This document shows positions 7,297 to 13,003 of a stretch of 13,003 bases of DNA, one piece after another. Origin of the DNA: an uncultured Mollicutes bacterium (GTDB lineage: Bacteria > Bacillota_I > Bacilli_A > MAG-NZ); assembly GCA_913064935.1 (NCBI GenBank), contig CAJYBF010000008.1, positions 1 to 13,003 of the forward strand. The letters run 5' to 3'. The notes below the pieces were generated by a model that did not search any database, was not told the DNA's origin, and saw only the letters and a list, made by a program, of their open reading frames with translations. How positions within the stretch are numbered: the first letter of the stretch is position 1; every line of letters begins with the position of its first letter. A program made the translations under genes and the position numbers.

Positions 7297-7577
7297 TATT
7301 TCACCGGGTATTTAAGAGCGTTTTTTTTCATTTTATCTAAAATAATCTCTTCTAAATTAAGTCCTAAGTCGTGCACCATAGCTATTGAATAAATTAATAT
7401 GTCGGCTATTTCTTCTTTAACATTCTCGAAATCTACCGCTTCATCTGACCATTGGTAGTTCTCAAGAAGTTCCGCTGCTTCAATAATAATTGACTTAGCT
7501 AAATTACTAGGCGTATCACTTTTCTCCCAGTTTCTTTCATTCCTAAAGTCAATTATTGCCTTTATGATTTTCTCCAT
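7296..7577 (-). CDS. MazG-like nucleotide pyrophosphohydrolase
   Basis: This 93-residue protein belongs to the short all-alpha NTP pyrophosphatase (MazG/RS21-C6-like) group. These enzymes cut nucleoside triphosphates to the monophosphate and pyrophosphate and are thought to clean the nucleotide pool. The Mg2+-binding signature is complete: EAAE (Glu33, Glu36) in the first long helix and EIAD (Glu56, Asp59) in the second, with the lysine- and asparagine-containing end KKNALKYPV typical of the family. A GAGGGGAC ribosome binding site precedes ATG 7577. Its stop codon overlaps the MFS start by one base. The parB-DUF951 terminator lies directly upstream with little room for a separate promoter, so expression may depend on read-through or on a promoter within the DUF951 gene. 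Confidence 0.88.
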   Translation of the reverse strand: MEKIIKAIIDFRNERNWEKSDTPSNLAKSIIIEAAELLENYQWSDEAVDFENVKEEIADILIYSIAMVHDLGLNLEEIILDKMKKNALKYPVK

Positions 7578-7593
7578 AAGTCCCCTCTTTATT

Positions 7594-7622
7594 AAAAAAA
7601 CGGGAGTAGAGTTACCTACTCC
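7594..7622 (-). terminator. Intrinsic terminator closing the mnmG-rsmG-par-DUF951 run
   Basis: On the - strand, GGAGTAG (7616-7622) pairs with CTACTCC (7603-7609) around a six-base loop, then a C/G step and seven T (7594-7600). The stem overlaps the last codons and stop of the DUF951 gene. Confidence 0.8.
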
Positions 7623-7804
7623 TCTATGTCTATAATTTTCTTTACTCTTTTTCTTACTTCTACTCTAGACATCATAATTATTCTATTACACTCTTGGCAT
7701 TCCAACTTAATGTCCGCTCCATATCTAATGATCTTCCAGCGATTACCACCACAAGCATGCCCTTTTTTTAAAACCAGTACATCATTTAACTTAATATCAA
7801 TCAT
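7616..7804 (-). CDS. DUF951 domain protein (YyzM-like)
   Basis: This is a 62-residue protein matching the short DUF951 family (YyzM in Bacillus subtilis), found near parAB in many Firmicutes. The layout is typical: LNDVLVLKKGHACGGNRWKI with one Cys (Cys18), then the GADIKLECQECNR segment with two more (Cys36, Cys39), and a basic C-terminus. The spaced cysteines and basic character suggest a small OB- or zinc-ribbon-like nucleic-acid-binding fold, but that is inference; no function is established that I know of. The start codon overlaps the parB stop (TAATG), so it is translated together with parB. Confidence 0.88.
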   Translation of the reverse strand: MIDIKLNDVLVLKKGHACGGNRWKIIRYGADIKLECQECNRIIMMSRVEVRKRVKKIIDIEE

Positions 7805-8625
7805 TACTTAACTTTCTCTATTAAGTCAACTAATTCATTATCTGATTTAAATTTAATAATTACAGATCCCTTTTTCACAGTTACGTTCATTTTAAGGGCA
7901 TCCATTAAATCTTCTTGATACTTAGCATATTCATTAGTTATCTTACGAATAACTTGGATTTTTTTAACTTCATCTCTACCAATCGCTTCAATGTCTCGAA
8001 CACTTAAACCTTGTTCCTTAACTTGTTTTGCGATTTCCATAATTCTACTTACATCTTTAATCTTACTAAGCACTCTGGCATGACCCATAGACAACTCGCC
8101 CATCGCAACCATATCTTGAATTTCTTTAGGTAAAGTTAATAGACCCAAAGTGTTTGTTATTTGTGATCTACTCTTACCAACTCTTTTTGATAATTGCTCT
8201 TGCGTAATTCCTAAATGAGTTAATAAAGATTTATAAGATATTGCTATTTCAATTGGAGACAAGTCTTCACGTTGAATATTTTCAAGTAAAGCAATCTCCA
8301 TCATTTGTGATTCCGTATAATCTCTTATAATCGCAGGTATCGTAGTTTTACCAGCAAGTCTAGAAGCCCTACATCTTCGTTCCCCAGCGATAATTGCATA
8401 TTCTCCATCCACTAATTTAACAATGATTGGAGTAACTACACCGTGTTCTTTTATTGAATCAGCCAACTCTTGAAGTTGTTCTTGATTAAATACTTTTCTA
8501 GGTTGATATGGATTAGCAACAACATCATCTAAGTTAATTTGACAACTTGTTTCACCATCTAGAGCATCTAAAAAAGCATTCTCATTAAATAACTCACTTA
8601 ATCCTTTACCTAATCTACTTTTCAT
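7804..8625 (-). CDS. parB: Chromosome-partitioning protein ParB/Spo0J
   Basis: This 273-residue protein is the CTP-dependent DNA clamp that loads at parS sites and spreads to form the segregation complex near the origin; ParA moves it and SMC is recruited to it. Seen in order: N-terminal ParA-contacting peptide RLGKGLSELF (4-13), NPYQPRK (38-44), the CTP/parS motif GERRCRA (81-87), ENIQRED (115-121), the helix-turn-helix TQEQLSKRVGKSRSQITNTL (141-160), and a C-terminal dimerisation domain. ATG 8625 is preferred over an upstream TTG (8634) because GGAGG lies nine bases before it and the family starts with MKSRLGKGL-like residues. The gene overlaps the end of parA by 11 bases. No parS consensus (TGTTTCACGTGAAACA) was found in this window. 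Confidence 0.96.
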   Translation of the reverse strand: MKSRLGKGLSELFNENAFLDALDGETSCQINLDDVVANPYQPRKVFNQEQLQELADSIKEHGVVTPIIVKLVDGEYAIIAGERRCRASRLAGKTTIPAIIRDYTESQMMEIALLENIQREDLSPIEIAISYKSLLTHLGITQEQLSKRVGKSRSQITNTLGLLTLPKEIQDMVAMGELSMGHARVLSKIKDVSRIMEIAKQVKEQGLSVRDIEAIGRDEVKKIQVIRKITNEYAKYQEDLMDALKMNVTVKKGSVIIKFKSDNELVDLIEKVK

Positions 8626-9388
8626 TTTTCTCAACCTCCGCTGCTAATTCTCGGTACACCATAGCACCTCTTGAATTTGGTGAAAACTGTTGGATAGATT
8701 TACCATGAGAAGGTGCGATTTGTAATTGCACATTTCTTGGGATAATCGTATTGAATACTTTTTCCTTAAAATACTTTTTAACTTCATTAACAATTTCAAA
8801 TCCAAAATTATTTCTATTATCTAACATTGTTAATAATACACCTTCGATTTTCAGATCTCTTTTGCGAGGTCTAAGTCTTGTTTGTACTATTCTAATTGTA
8901 TTTAGTAACTGTGTTAATCCATCTAATGCATAAAATTCACACTGCACTGGAATCAAAGTACTATCTGATGCACATAATGCATTAATAGTAACTAGACCTA
9001 AAGATGGAGGACAGTCAATAATGACGTAGTCATATTCATTCCTTATTTGTGTCAGTCTGTTGAATAATTGAAACTCTCTTTCATCAAGTCCAGCTAAAGA
9101 TAATTCAAGTCCAGCCAAATCTACAGTTGATGGTAGAATATCTAGATTCTTAATATTAGTTGTGACAATTGCATCCTTTATTTGTGCGTCTCCTATTAAT
9201 ACATCGTATCCATTATATTCTAAAAACCCTCTATTAATCCCAACACCTACGGTTGCGTTACTTTGAGGATCTAAATCGATCAATAAAATTTTTTTACCTT
9301 TATATGCTAGTGCAGCACTTAAGTTCACTGATGTAGTAGTTTTACCTACTCCACCTTTTTGATTAACAACTGATATAACTTTACCCAT
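8615..9388 (-). CDS. parA: Chromosome-partitioning ATPase ParA/Soj
   Basis: This is a 257-residue deviant-Walker ATPase that forms ATP-bound dimers on DNA. It works with ParB in origin segregation and, in Bacillus, controls DnaA. Motifs: deviant Walker A KGGVGKTT (11-18, with the signature Lys11), LIDLDPQSN (36-44), and Walker B VIIDCPPS (122-129). The length is standard for the chromosomal Soj type without an N-terminal regulatory domain. ATG 9388 is chosen because AGGGGTGG lies five bases upstream; a GTG at 9397 falls within that site. A 90-base gap separates it from rsmG; weak promoter-like elements there (TTGTAA, TGGTTTAAT, TATACA) suggest it may have its own promoter in addition to read-through. 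Confidence 0.96.
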   Translation of the reverse strand: MGKVISVVNQKGGVGKTTTSVNLSAALAYKGKKILLIDLDPQSNATVGVGINRGFLEYNGYDVLIGDAQIKDAIVTTNIKNLDILPSTVDLAGLELSLAGLDEREFQLFNRLTQIRNEYDYVIIDCPPSLGLVTINALCASDSTLIPVQCEFYALDGLTQLLNTIRIVQTRLRPRKRDLKIEGVLLTMLDNRNNFGFEIVNEVKKYFKEKVFNTIIPRNVQLQIAPSHGKSIQQFSPNSRGAMVYRELAAEVEKNEK

Positions 9389-9472
9389 ATTATCCACCCC
9401 TAAAACTTGTTGATTTTACTCATTTTGTATACTACTATTAAACCACATTTTTACAATTTTCGCACTATCTAT

Positions 9473-9490
9473 TTACCTTTATAAAGGTAA
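9473..9490. repeat. 18-bp perfect palindrome over the rsmG stop codon
   Basis: TTACCTTTATAAAGGTAA equals its own reverse complement across all 18 positions. It covers the last codons and stop of rsmG and the beginning of the rsmG-parA gap. It has no loop and no T tract after it on either strand, so it is not a standard terminator. It could be an operator for parAB or chance. Confidence 0.5.
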
Positions 9491-10165
9491 CTTCTTAATT
9501 TTACCAAAAATTCTCGGATACGTTTGGTTCGAAGCTTTTATCTTTATTACTTTAACTAGCGAACGTTCTCCCATTTTGTCTGGTAGTTGATAAGTTACTA
9601 CGTTGTCTAAACTTGCACCCAGTTTTTCAAACGCCTGCATACTCTGTTTGACTTCATTTACAACATCTCCACCTTTAAAGGAGATGAAAAATCCACCAAC
9701 TTTAACATAAGGTATACATAGTTCGCTAAGTATATTCAACTTAGCTACTGCTCTTGCGAATACGACATCAAATTTTTCTCTTTTATACTTAATGTATTCT
9801 TCAGCTCTCGCATGAACACAAGTCATTTCTAAATTCAATTCTTTAGCCAGTAATTCTAAGAAATCAATTCGTTTTTTCAAAGAATCAATAATAGTTAATT
9901 TAAGTTCAGGAAAAATTATTTTTAATGGGATTCCAGGAAACCCGGCACCTGAGCCGATATCGCAAATAGATTGATCCTTAAAATCATAAACCTTCACAAC
10001 TGACAATGAATCAAAGAAGTGTTTAATGTGAACCTCTTTTTCTTCAACTATCGATGTAAGATTGATTTTCTCATTCCACTCAACTAAGAAATCGAAGTAT
10101 TTATTAAATTTTTCTAATTGATCATTTGATAAATCAATTCCTAATTCTAAAAATAACTCTTTCAT
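9479..10165 (-). CDS. rsmG: 16S rRNA (guanine527-N7)-methyltransferase RsmG
   Basis: This 228-residue enzyme (formerly GidB) uses S-adenosylmethionine to methylate N7 of G527 in 16S rRNA; loss of it in other bacteria gives low-level streptomycin resistance. Seen: the N-terminal LVEWNEKINLTSI block (28-40), HFFDSL (49-54), the SAM-binding glycine loop DIGSGAGFPGIPL (69-81), and the FARAVAKL segment of the catalytic region. The length is typical. The start ATG 10165 has only a weak ribosome binding site and lies 20 bases after mnmG, consistent with translation depending on mnmG; mnmG-rsmG is the ancestral pair in most bacteria. Confidence 0.95.
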   Translation of the reverse strand: MKELFLELGIDLSNDQLEKFNKYFDFLVEWNEKINLTSIVEEKEVHIKHFFDSLSVVKVYDFKDQSICDIGSGAGFPGIPLKIIFPELKLTIIDSLKKRIDFLELLAKELNLEMTCVHARAEEYIKYKREKFDVVFARAVAKLNILSELCIPYVKVGGFFISFKGGDVVNEVKQSMQAFEKLGASLDNVVTYQLPDKMGERSLVKVIKIKASNQTYPRIFGKIKKLPL

Positions 10166-10185
10166 ATAGTTCTTATATGAATCTT

Positions 10186-12018
10186 CTATATAGATATATC
10201 AGCGTGCGTTACACCACTTATTCGCATCGCCTGCCCTATCGTTTGAGGTTCAATCTCCTTAAGTTTTTCTTTGGCTTCATACGCCAAGTTGTGAATGTCA
10301 TCATACTTAACTGTTGGTGGTATCAATAAATATTCCATCTTAAGCATCTTCTCGGCATTCTTCTCAGCCTTAGCAATATAACCCTTATATTTAATCTGAA
10401 CTTCAACTTGTTCAGCTTCTTCACTAGTTAAAGTAACTCTTTGATTTATTATTTCTTTCACTTGATAATAAGTTATCTCTGGTCTTTTAAGTAAATCATG
10501 AGCAGTAGTTTTATCTTTTAGTTTTGTTGAACCAATATCTAATAAATACTCATTTATATCCAGAGTTGGATAAACCTTCGCATTTGTTAAAACAGCTACT
10601 TCCTCTTCAACGTTCTTAACTTTATTTTTAAATCCTAAATATCTTGAATTACTAATAAGCCCTGCTTCATATCCTTTTTCAGTAAGTCTAATGTCAGCAT
10701 TATCATGTCTTAGTAACAATCTAAATTCAGCTCTTGAAGTTAACAACCTGTAAGGTTCCTTAGTACCTTTAGTAACTAAATCATCTATAAGTACGCCTAT
10801 ATAAGCTTCATTTCTTTTTAAGATTAATGGTTCTCTTTCATCAATCTTTAAACAAGCATTAATACCAGCAACTAACCCTTGGCCTGCCGCTTCCTCATAT
10901 CCACTAGTTCCATTAACTTGACCTGCAGAATAAAGTCCGCTAATAAGTTTAGTCTCTAGTGTAGGAAGCAATTGCTTAGGTACTATAGCGTCATATTCAA
11001 TTGCGTATGCATATTGAAGAATCTCGCAATTTTCTAACCCTGGTATTGTTTTTATCATTTCATCTTGAACTTCATAAGGTAAGCTACTAGAAAAACCAGC
11101 AACATACACTTCATCCATATACATACTTTCTGGTTCCAAAAATAACTGATGCCTATCTTTGTCGCTAAATCTTACAATTTTATCTTCTATACTCGGGCAA
11201 TATCTAGGCCCAACACCTTCAACAGCTCCAGAATACATACTGCTTCTAGTTAAGTTTTTTTTAATAATAGCGTGAGTTTCAAGTGTCGTGTATGTTAAGT
11301 GACATGGATATTGTTCATCAACTTTAATAAACGGTACTTGATCAGTAAAGGAGAATTTCCTCAAAACATTGTCTCCTGGATGAAGAACTGTTTTAGAATA
11401 ATCAATTGAGTCTTTATGAACTCTTGGAGGAGTTCCTGTTTTAAGTCTAAAAGTCTCAAATCCTAACTCTCTTAAATGATCACTTAGTCCTATAGAAGTT
11501 CTTTCCCCTTCAGCGGCCTTAATAGTTACTTGGTCGCCTACTAAGAGCTTACTTTGCATAAATGTACCCGTCGTGATTATAACAGCCTTAGAAGCGAACA
11601 TTTCGCCGCTTTCAAGTACAACCCCTTGAATAACATTATCTTCTACAATCAATCTATCCACTAGTGCCTCAACGATAGAAAGGTTCTCTTGCCCCTTAAG
11701 TGTCTTAAGAATTTCTTTCGTATATAAAACTTTATCAGCTTGAGCTCGTAACGCTCTAACAGCTGGACCTTTAGATAGGTTCAGCATCTTCATTTGAATG
11801 TATGTCTTATCAGCATTCTTACCCATTTCACCACCTAAAGCATCAATCTCACGCACAACGATTCCTTTCGCTGGGCCACCGATTGATGGGTTACATGGTA
11901 AACTACCAATTTTATTAATATTTCCAGTTATTAAAAGCGTAGAGTGATTCATTCTCGCCGCAGATAAACAAGCTTCAATTCCAGCATGCCCTCCACCAAT
12001 AACGATAACATCAAACAT
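10186..12018 (-). CDS. mnmG: tRNA uridine-5-carboxymethylaminomethyl(34) synthesis enzyme MnmG
   Basis: This 610-residue FAD protein (formerly GidA) works with the GTPase MnmE to put the (carboxymethyl)aminomethyl group on the wobble uridine of tRNAs reading NNA/NNG codons, including tRNA-Gln(TTG). Seen: the FAD dinucleotide fold GGGHAGIEA (8-16), [12 protein letters not shown] (41-52), LKTGTPPR (192-199), the signature [11 protein letters not shown] (270-280) with its conserved Cys, the second signature [17 protein letters not shown], and the helical C-terminal MnmE/tRNA-binding domain ending in [17 protein letters not shown] precedes ATG 12018. mnmE, often the upstream neighbour, is not here; a response-regulator gene is divergent instead. 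Confidence 0.97.
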   Translation of the reverse strand: MFDVIVIGGGHAGIEACLSAARMNHSTLLITGNINKIGSLPCNPSIGGPAKGIVVREIDALGGEMGKNADKTYIQMKMLNLSKGPAVRALRAQADKVLYTKEILKTLKGQENLSIVEALVDRLIVEDNVIQGVVLESGEMFASKAVIITTGTFMQSKLLVGDQVTIKAAEGERTSIGLSDHLRELGFETFRLKTGTPPRVHKDSIDYSKTVLHPGDNVLRKFSFTDQVPFIKVDEQYPCHLTYTTLETHAIIKKNLTRSSMYSGAVEGVGPRYCPSIEDKIVRFSDKDRHQLFLEPESMYMDEVYVAGFSSSLPYEVQDEMIKTIPGLENCEILQYAYAIEYDAIVPKQLLPTLETKLISGLYSAGQVNGTSGYEEAAGQGLVAGINACLKIDEREPLILKRNEAYIGVLIDDLVTKGTKEPYRLLTSRAEFRLLLRHDNADIRLTEKGYEAGLISNSRYLGFKNKVKNVEEEVAVLTNAKVYPTLDINEYLLDIGSTKLKDKTTAHDLLKRPEITYYQVKEIINQRVTLTSEEAEQVEVQIKYKGYIAKAEKNAEKMLKMEYLLIPPTVKYDDIHNLAYEAKEKLKEIEPQTIGQAMRISGVTHADISI

Positions 12019-12069
12019 AATGTCACCTTCCTTATAAACATTGCATTTACTCCAAATAATTCCTATCCT

Positions 12070-12098
12070 ATTTTAGCACAAACGTTTTAAAATTAACC
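12070..12098 (-). promoter_or_regulatory. Candidate promoter of mnmG
   Basis: On the - strand GGTTAA (12093-12098) and the extended -10 TGC-TAAAAT (12070-12078) have a 17-base spacer. It leads to a leader of about 45 bases before mnmG. It overlaps the candidate promoter of the divergent response-regulator gene, so the two could interfere. Judged by eye. Confidence 0.35.
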
Positions 12099-12114
12099 CT
12101 TTATATGATAAAAT
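12085..12114 (+). promoter_or_regulatory. Candidate promoter of the response-regulator gene
   Basis: TTTTAA (12085-12090) and TAAAAT (12109-12114) are 18 bases apart; TATGAT at 12104-12109 is an alternative -10. The transcript would begin just before the strong ribosome binding site AAAGGGGG (12121-12128). The match is modest. Confidence 0.35.
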
Positions 12115-12133
12115 AAACGCAAAGGGGGTAATT

Positions 12134-12817
12134 ATGAATAAAACAATCTTAGTTGTAGAAGATGAACCCACAATCCAGTCCGTAGTATCCAAATACTTCA
12201 AAGCTGAAGGATTTAATGTTATTACTGCAGATGATGGTTTTATCGCTTTAGAAAAATTTAATAGTAATGCAATCGATCTTATTTGTTTGGACATCATGAT
12301 GCCGAACATAGATGGTTGGACTGTAACCGAAACCATTAGAGAATCTAGTGATATCCCAATAATCATTATGACTGCTTTGTCTAGTGAAGAAGATATCTTA
12401 AAAGGTTACTCTTACAAGATTGATGATTATATTACCAAACCTTTTAATCCGAAGATACTGGTTGCGAAAGCAAAAAGTTTACTGCATAGAATATCCACTT
12501 CTAACATAGAAGGGACAGTTTCTGATGTTTTAAACATGGGACCAGTTGAATTAAACACAATTACGTTTTTAGTTAAGATAGGCGGGAAGACAGTTGACAT
12601 CTCAAGAACAGAATTTGATTTATTGAAATTCGTAATAAACAACCATGGAGAAGTATGTACAAGAGAAAAGATCCTTGAAGAAGTTTGGGGAAAAAGTGGA
12701 GTTGAAACTAGAATCGTTGATACTTACATCAAGAAATTAAGAAAAATTCTAGGTCGCCATTCCAAAGTCATCAAAACTGTATTTGGATTAGGCTATAGAT
12801 TTGAAGTCGATAAATAA
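12134..12817 (+). CDS. OmpR/PhoB-family response regulator
   Basis: This 227-residue DNA-binding response regulator has a receiver domain at residues 1-120 with the acidic pocket (Glu9/Asp10), phospho-acceptor Asp53 in LICLDIMMPNIDGW, the switch Thr80, and Lys102 in YITKPF. All key residues are intact. A winged-helix DNA-binding domain (about 128-227) ends in the usual VFGLGYRFE. It should be phosphorylated by a partner kinase and then bind target promoters, which cannot be guessed here. AAAGGGGG at 12121-12128 fixes ATG 12134. Its stop overlaps the start of the following membrane protein (TAATG), the usual coupling of regulator and kinase. It is divergent from mnmG. Confidence 0.93.
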   Translation: MNKTILVVEDEPTIQSVVSKYFKAEGFNVITADDGFIALEKFNSNAIDLICLDIMMPNIDGWTVTETIRESSDIPIIIMTALSSEEDILKGYSYKIDDYITKPFNPKILVAKAKSLLHRISTSNIEGTVSDVLNMGPVELNTITFLVKIGGKTVDISRTEFDLLKFVINNHGEVCTREKILEEVWGKSGVETRIVDTYIKKLRKILGRHSKVIKTVFGLGYRFEVDK

Positions 12818-12993
12818 TGAAGATTCGTAATCTTTCACTCTCAAGTCAAATCTTTTTCTTAATCACTTCATTTATCCTATTATTAATAATTTTGCAGTTT
12901 GGTGTTGATATAGTTCTTTTCCATGGATACTATATGACAAATCAAATTGCTCAAATAGTAGAGGATTTGAGAATATTTGTTCAAGAAATATAA
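12817..12993 (+). pseudogene. Start of the partner sensor histidine kinase, interrupted after 58 codons
   Basis: From ATG 12817, which overlaps the regulator stop codon by one base, the frame gives a short cytoplasmic start (MKIRNLSLSSQ), a strong membrane helix (about residues 12-35) and the beginning of an extracytoplasmic segment. This is the normal N-terminus of a two-component sensor kinase. The frame ends at TAA 12991-12993. If the AAA run 12986-12988 were one base shorter, the reading would go on as VQEYNLFK to the window edge, so a one-base insertion is the simplest cause. The kinase domains lie outside the window. A genuine 58-residue membrane protein is possible but less likely. Confidence 0.55.
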
Positions 12994-13003
12994 TCTATTC
13001 AAG

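Noticed and set aside
7296..7577. MazG-like gene as part of a toxin-antitoxin (mazEF) locus
   Set aside because: No mazE or mazF is nearby; the coupled neighbour is an MFS transporter.
9390..9398. TTATCCACC, one base from a DnaA box
   Set aside because: It is the reverse complement of the parA ribosome-binding region (GGTGGATAA) and stands alone, so it is probably coincidental.
1..13003. CRISPR arrays, insertion sequences, rRNA genes and riboswitches
   Set aside because: No regularly spaced repeats, transposase-like frames with terminal inverted repeats, rRNA stretches or known riboswitch cores were seen on either strand.

Overview
The window is a piece of an AT-rich chromosome from a low-GC Gram-positive or Tenericutes-type bacterium. 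Reasons: purine-rich Shine-Dalgarno sequences before almost every gene, ATG/GTG/TTG starts, TGG for tryptophan, a TGA stop at 1882-1884 (so the standard code, not the Mycoplasma code 4), and the conserved order mnmG-rsmG-parA-parB-DUF951 that Firmicutes and their wall-less relatives keep near the replication origin. An Acholeplasma/Izemoplasma/Haloplasma-like lineage is my best guess. It is an inference from gene order and composition, not a demonstrated placement.

Region 1 (1-2380, + strand) looks accessory. It holds two tandem paralogous lipoprotein genes (the first frameshifted), a GNAT acetyltransferase and a small two-helix membrane protein. It ends with the 3' half of a tRNA-Gln(TTG) with no 5' half (2332-2380), the typical scar of an element that integrated into a tRNA gene. 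By the usual geometry, the element lies to the left and runs out of the window. Region 2 (2381-3838) starts with the intrinsic terminator that would have served the original tRNA. It then has a dead XRE-type regulator with an in-frame stop and a PRK06851-type duplicated P-loop ATPase whose first nucleotide site is degenerate.

Region 3 (3840-7600, - strand) has a CPBP intramembrane protease, an AI-2E-family permease, and a two-gene unit made of a MazG-like nucleotide pyrophosphohydrolase and a frameshifted MFS transporter. Region 4 (7600-12018, - strand) is the origin-proximal core: mnmG (tRNA wobble-uridine modification), rsmG (16S rRNA m7G methylation), parA/soj and parB/spo0J (chromosome segregation), and a DUF951 protein coupled to parB, closed by a terminator. 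Region 5 (12019-13003, + strand) is divergent from mnmG. It encodes an OmpR-family response regulator and the start of its coupled sensor kinase, which meets a stop after 58 codons.

Three genes (lipoprotein, MFS, kinase) each appear broken by a single-base length difference at a short homopolymer. That could mean real decay or phase switching, or sequencing/assembly error, and it matters for any functional reading. I do not see a convincing new defence or mobile system. The strongest non-routine signals are the tRNA-fragment attachment scar, the paralogous lipoprotein pair beside it, the degenerate ATPase repeat and the homopolymer frameshift pattern.
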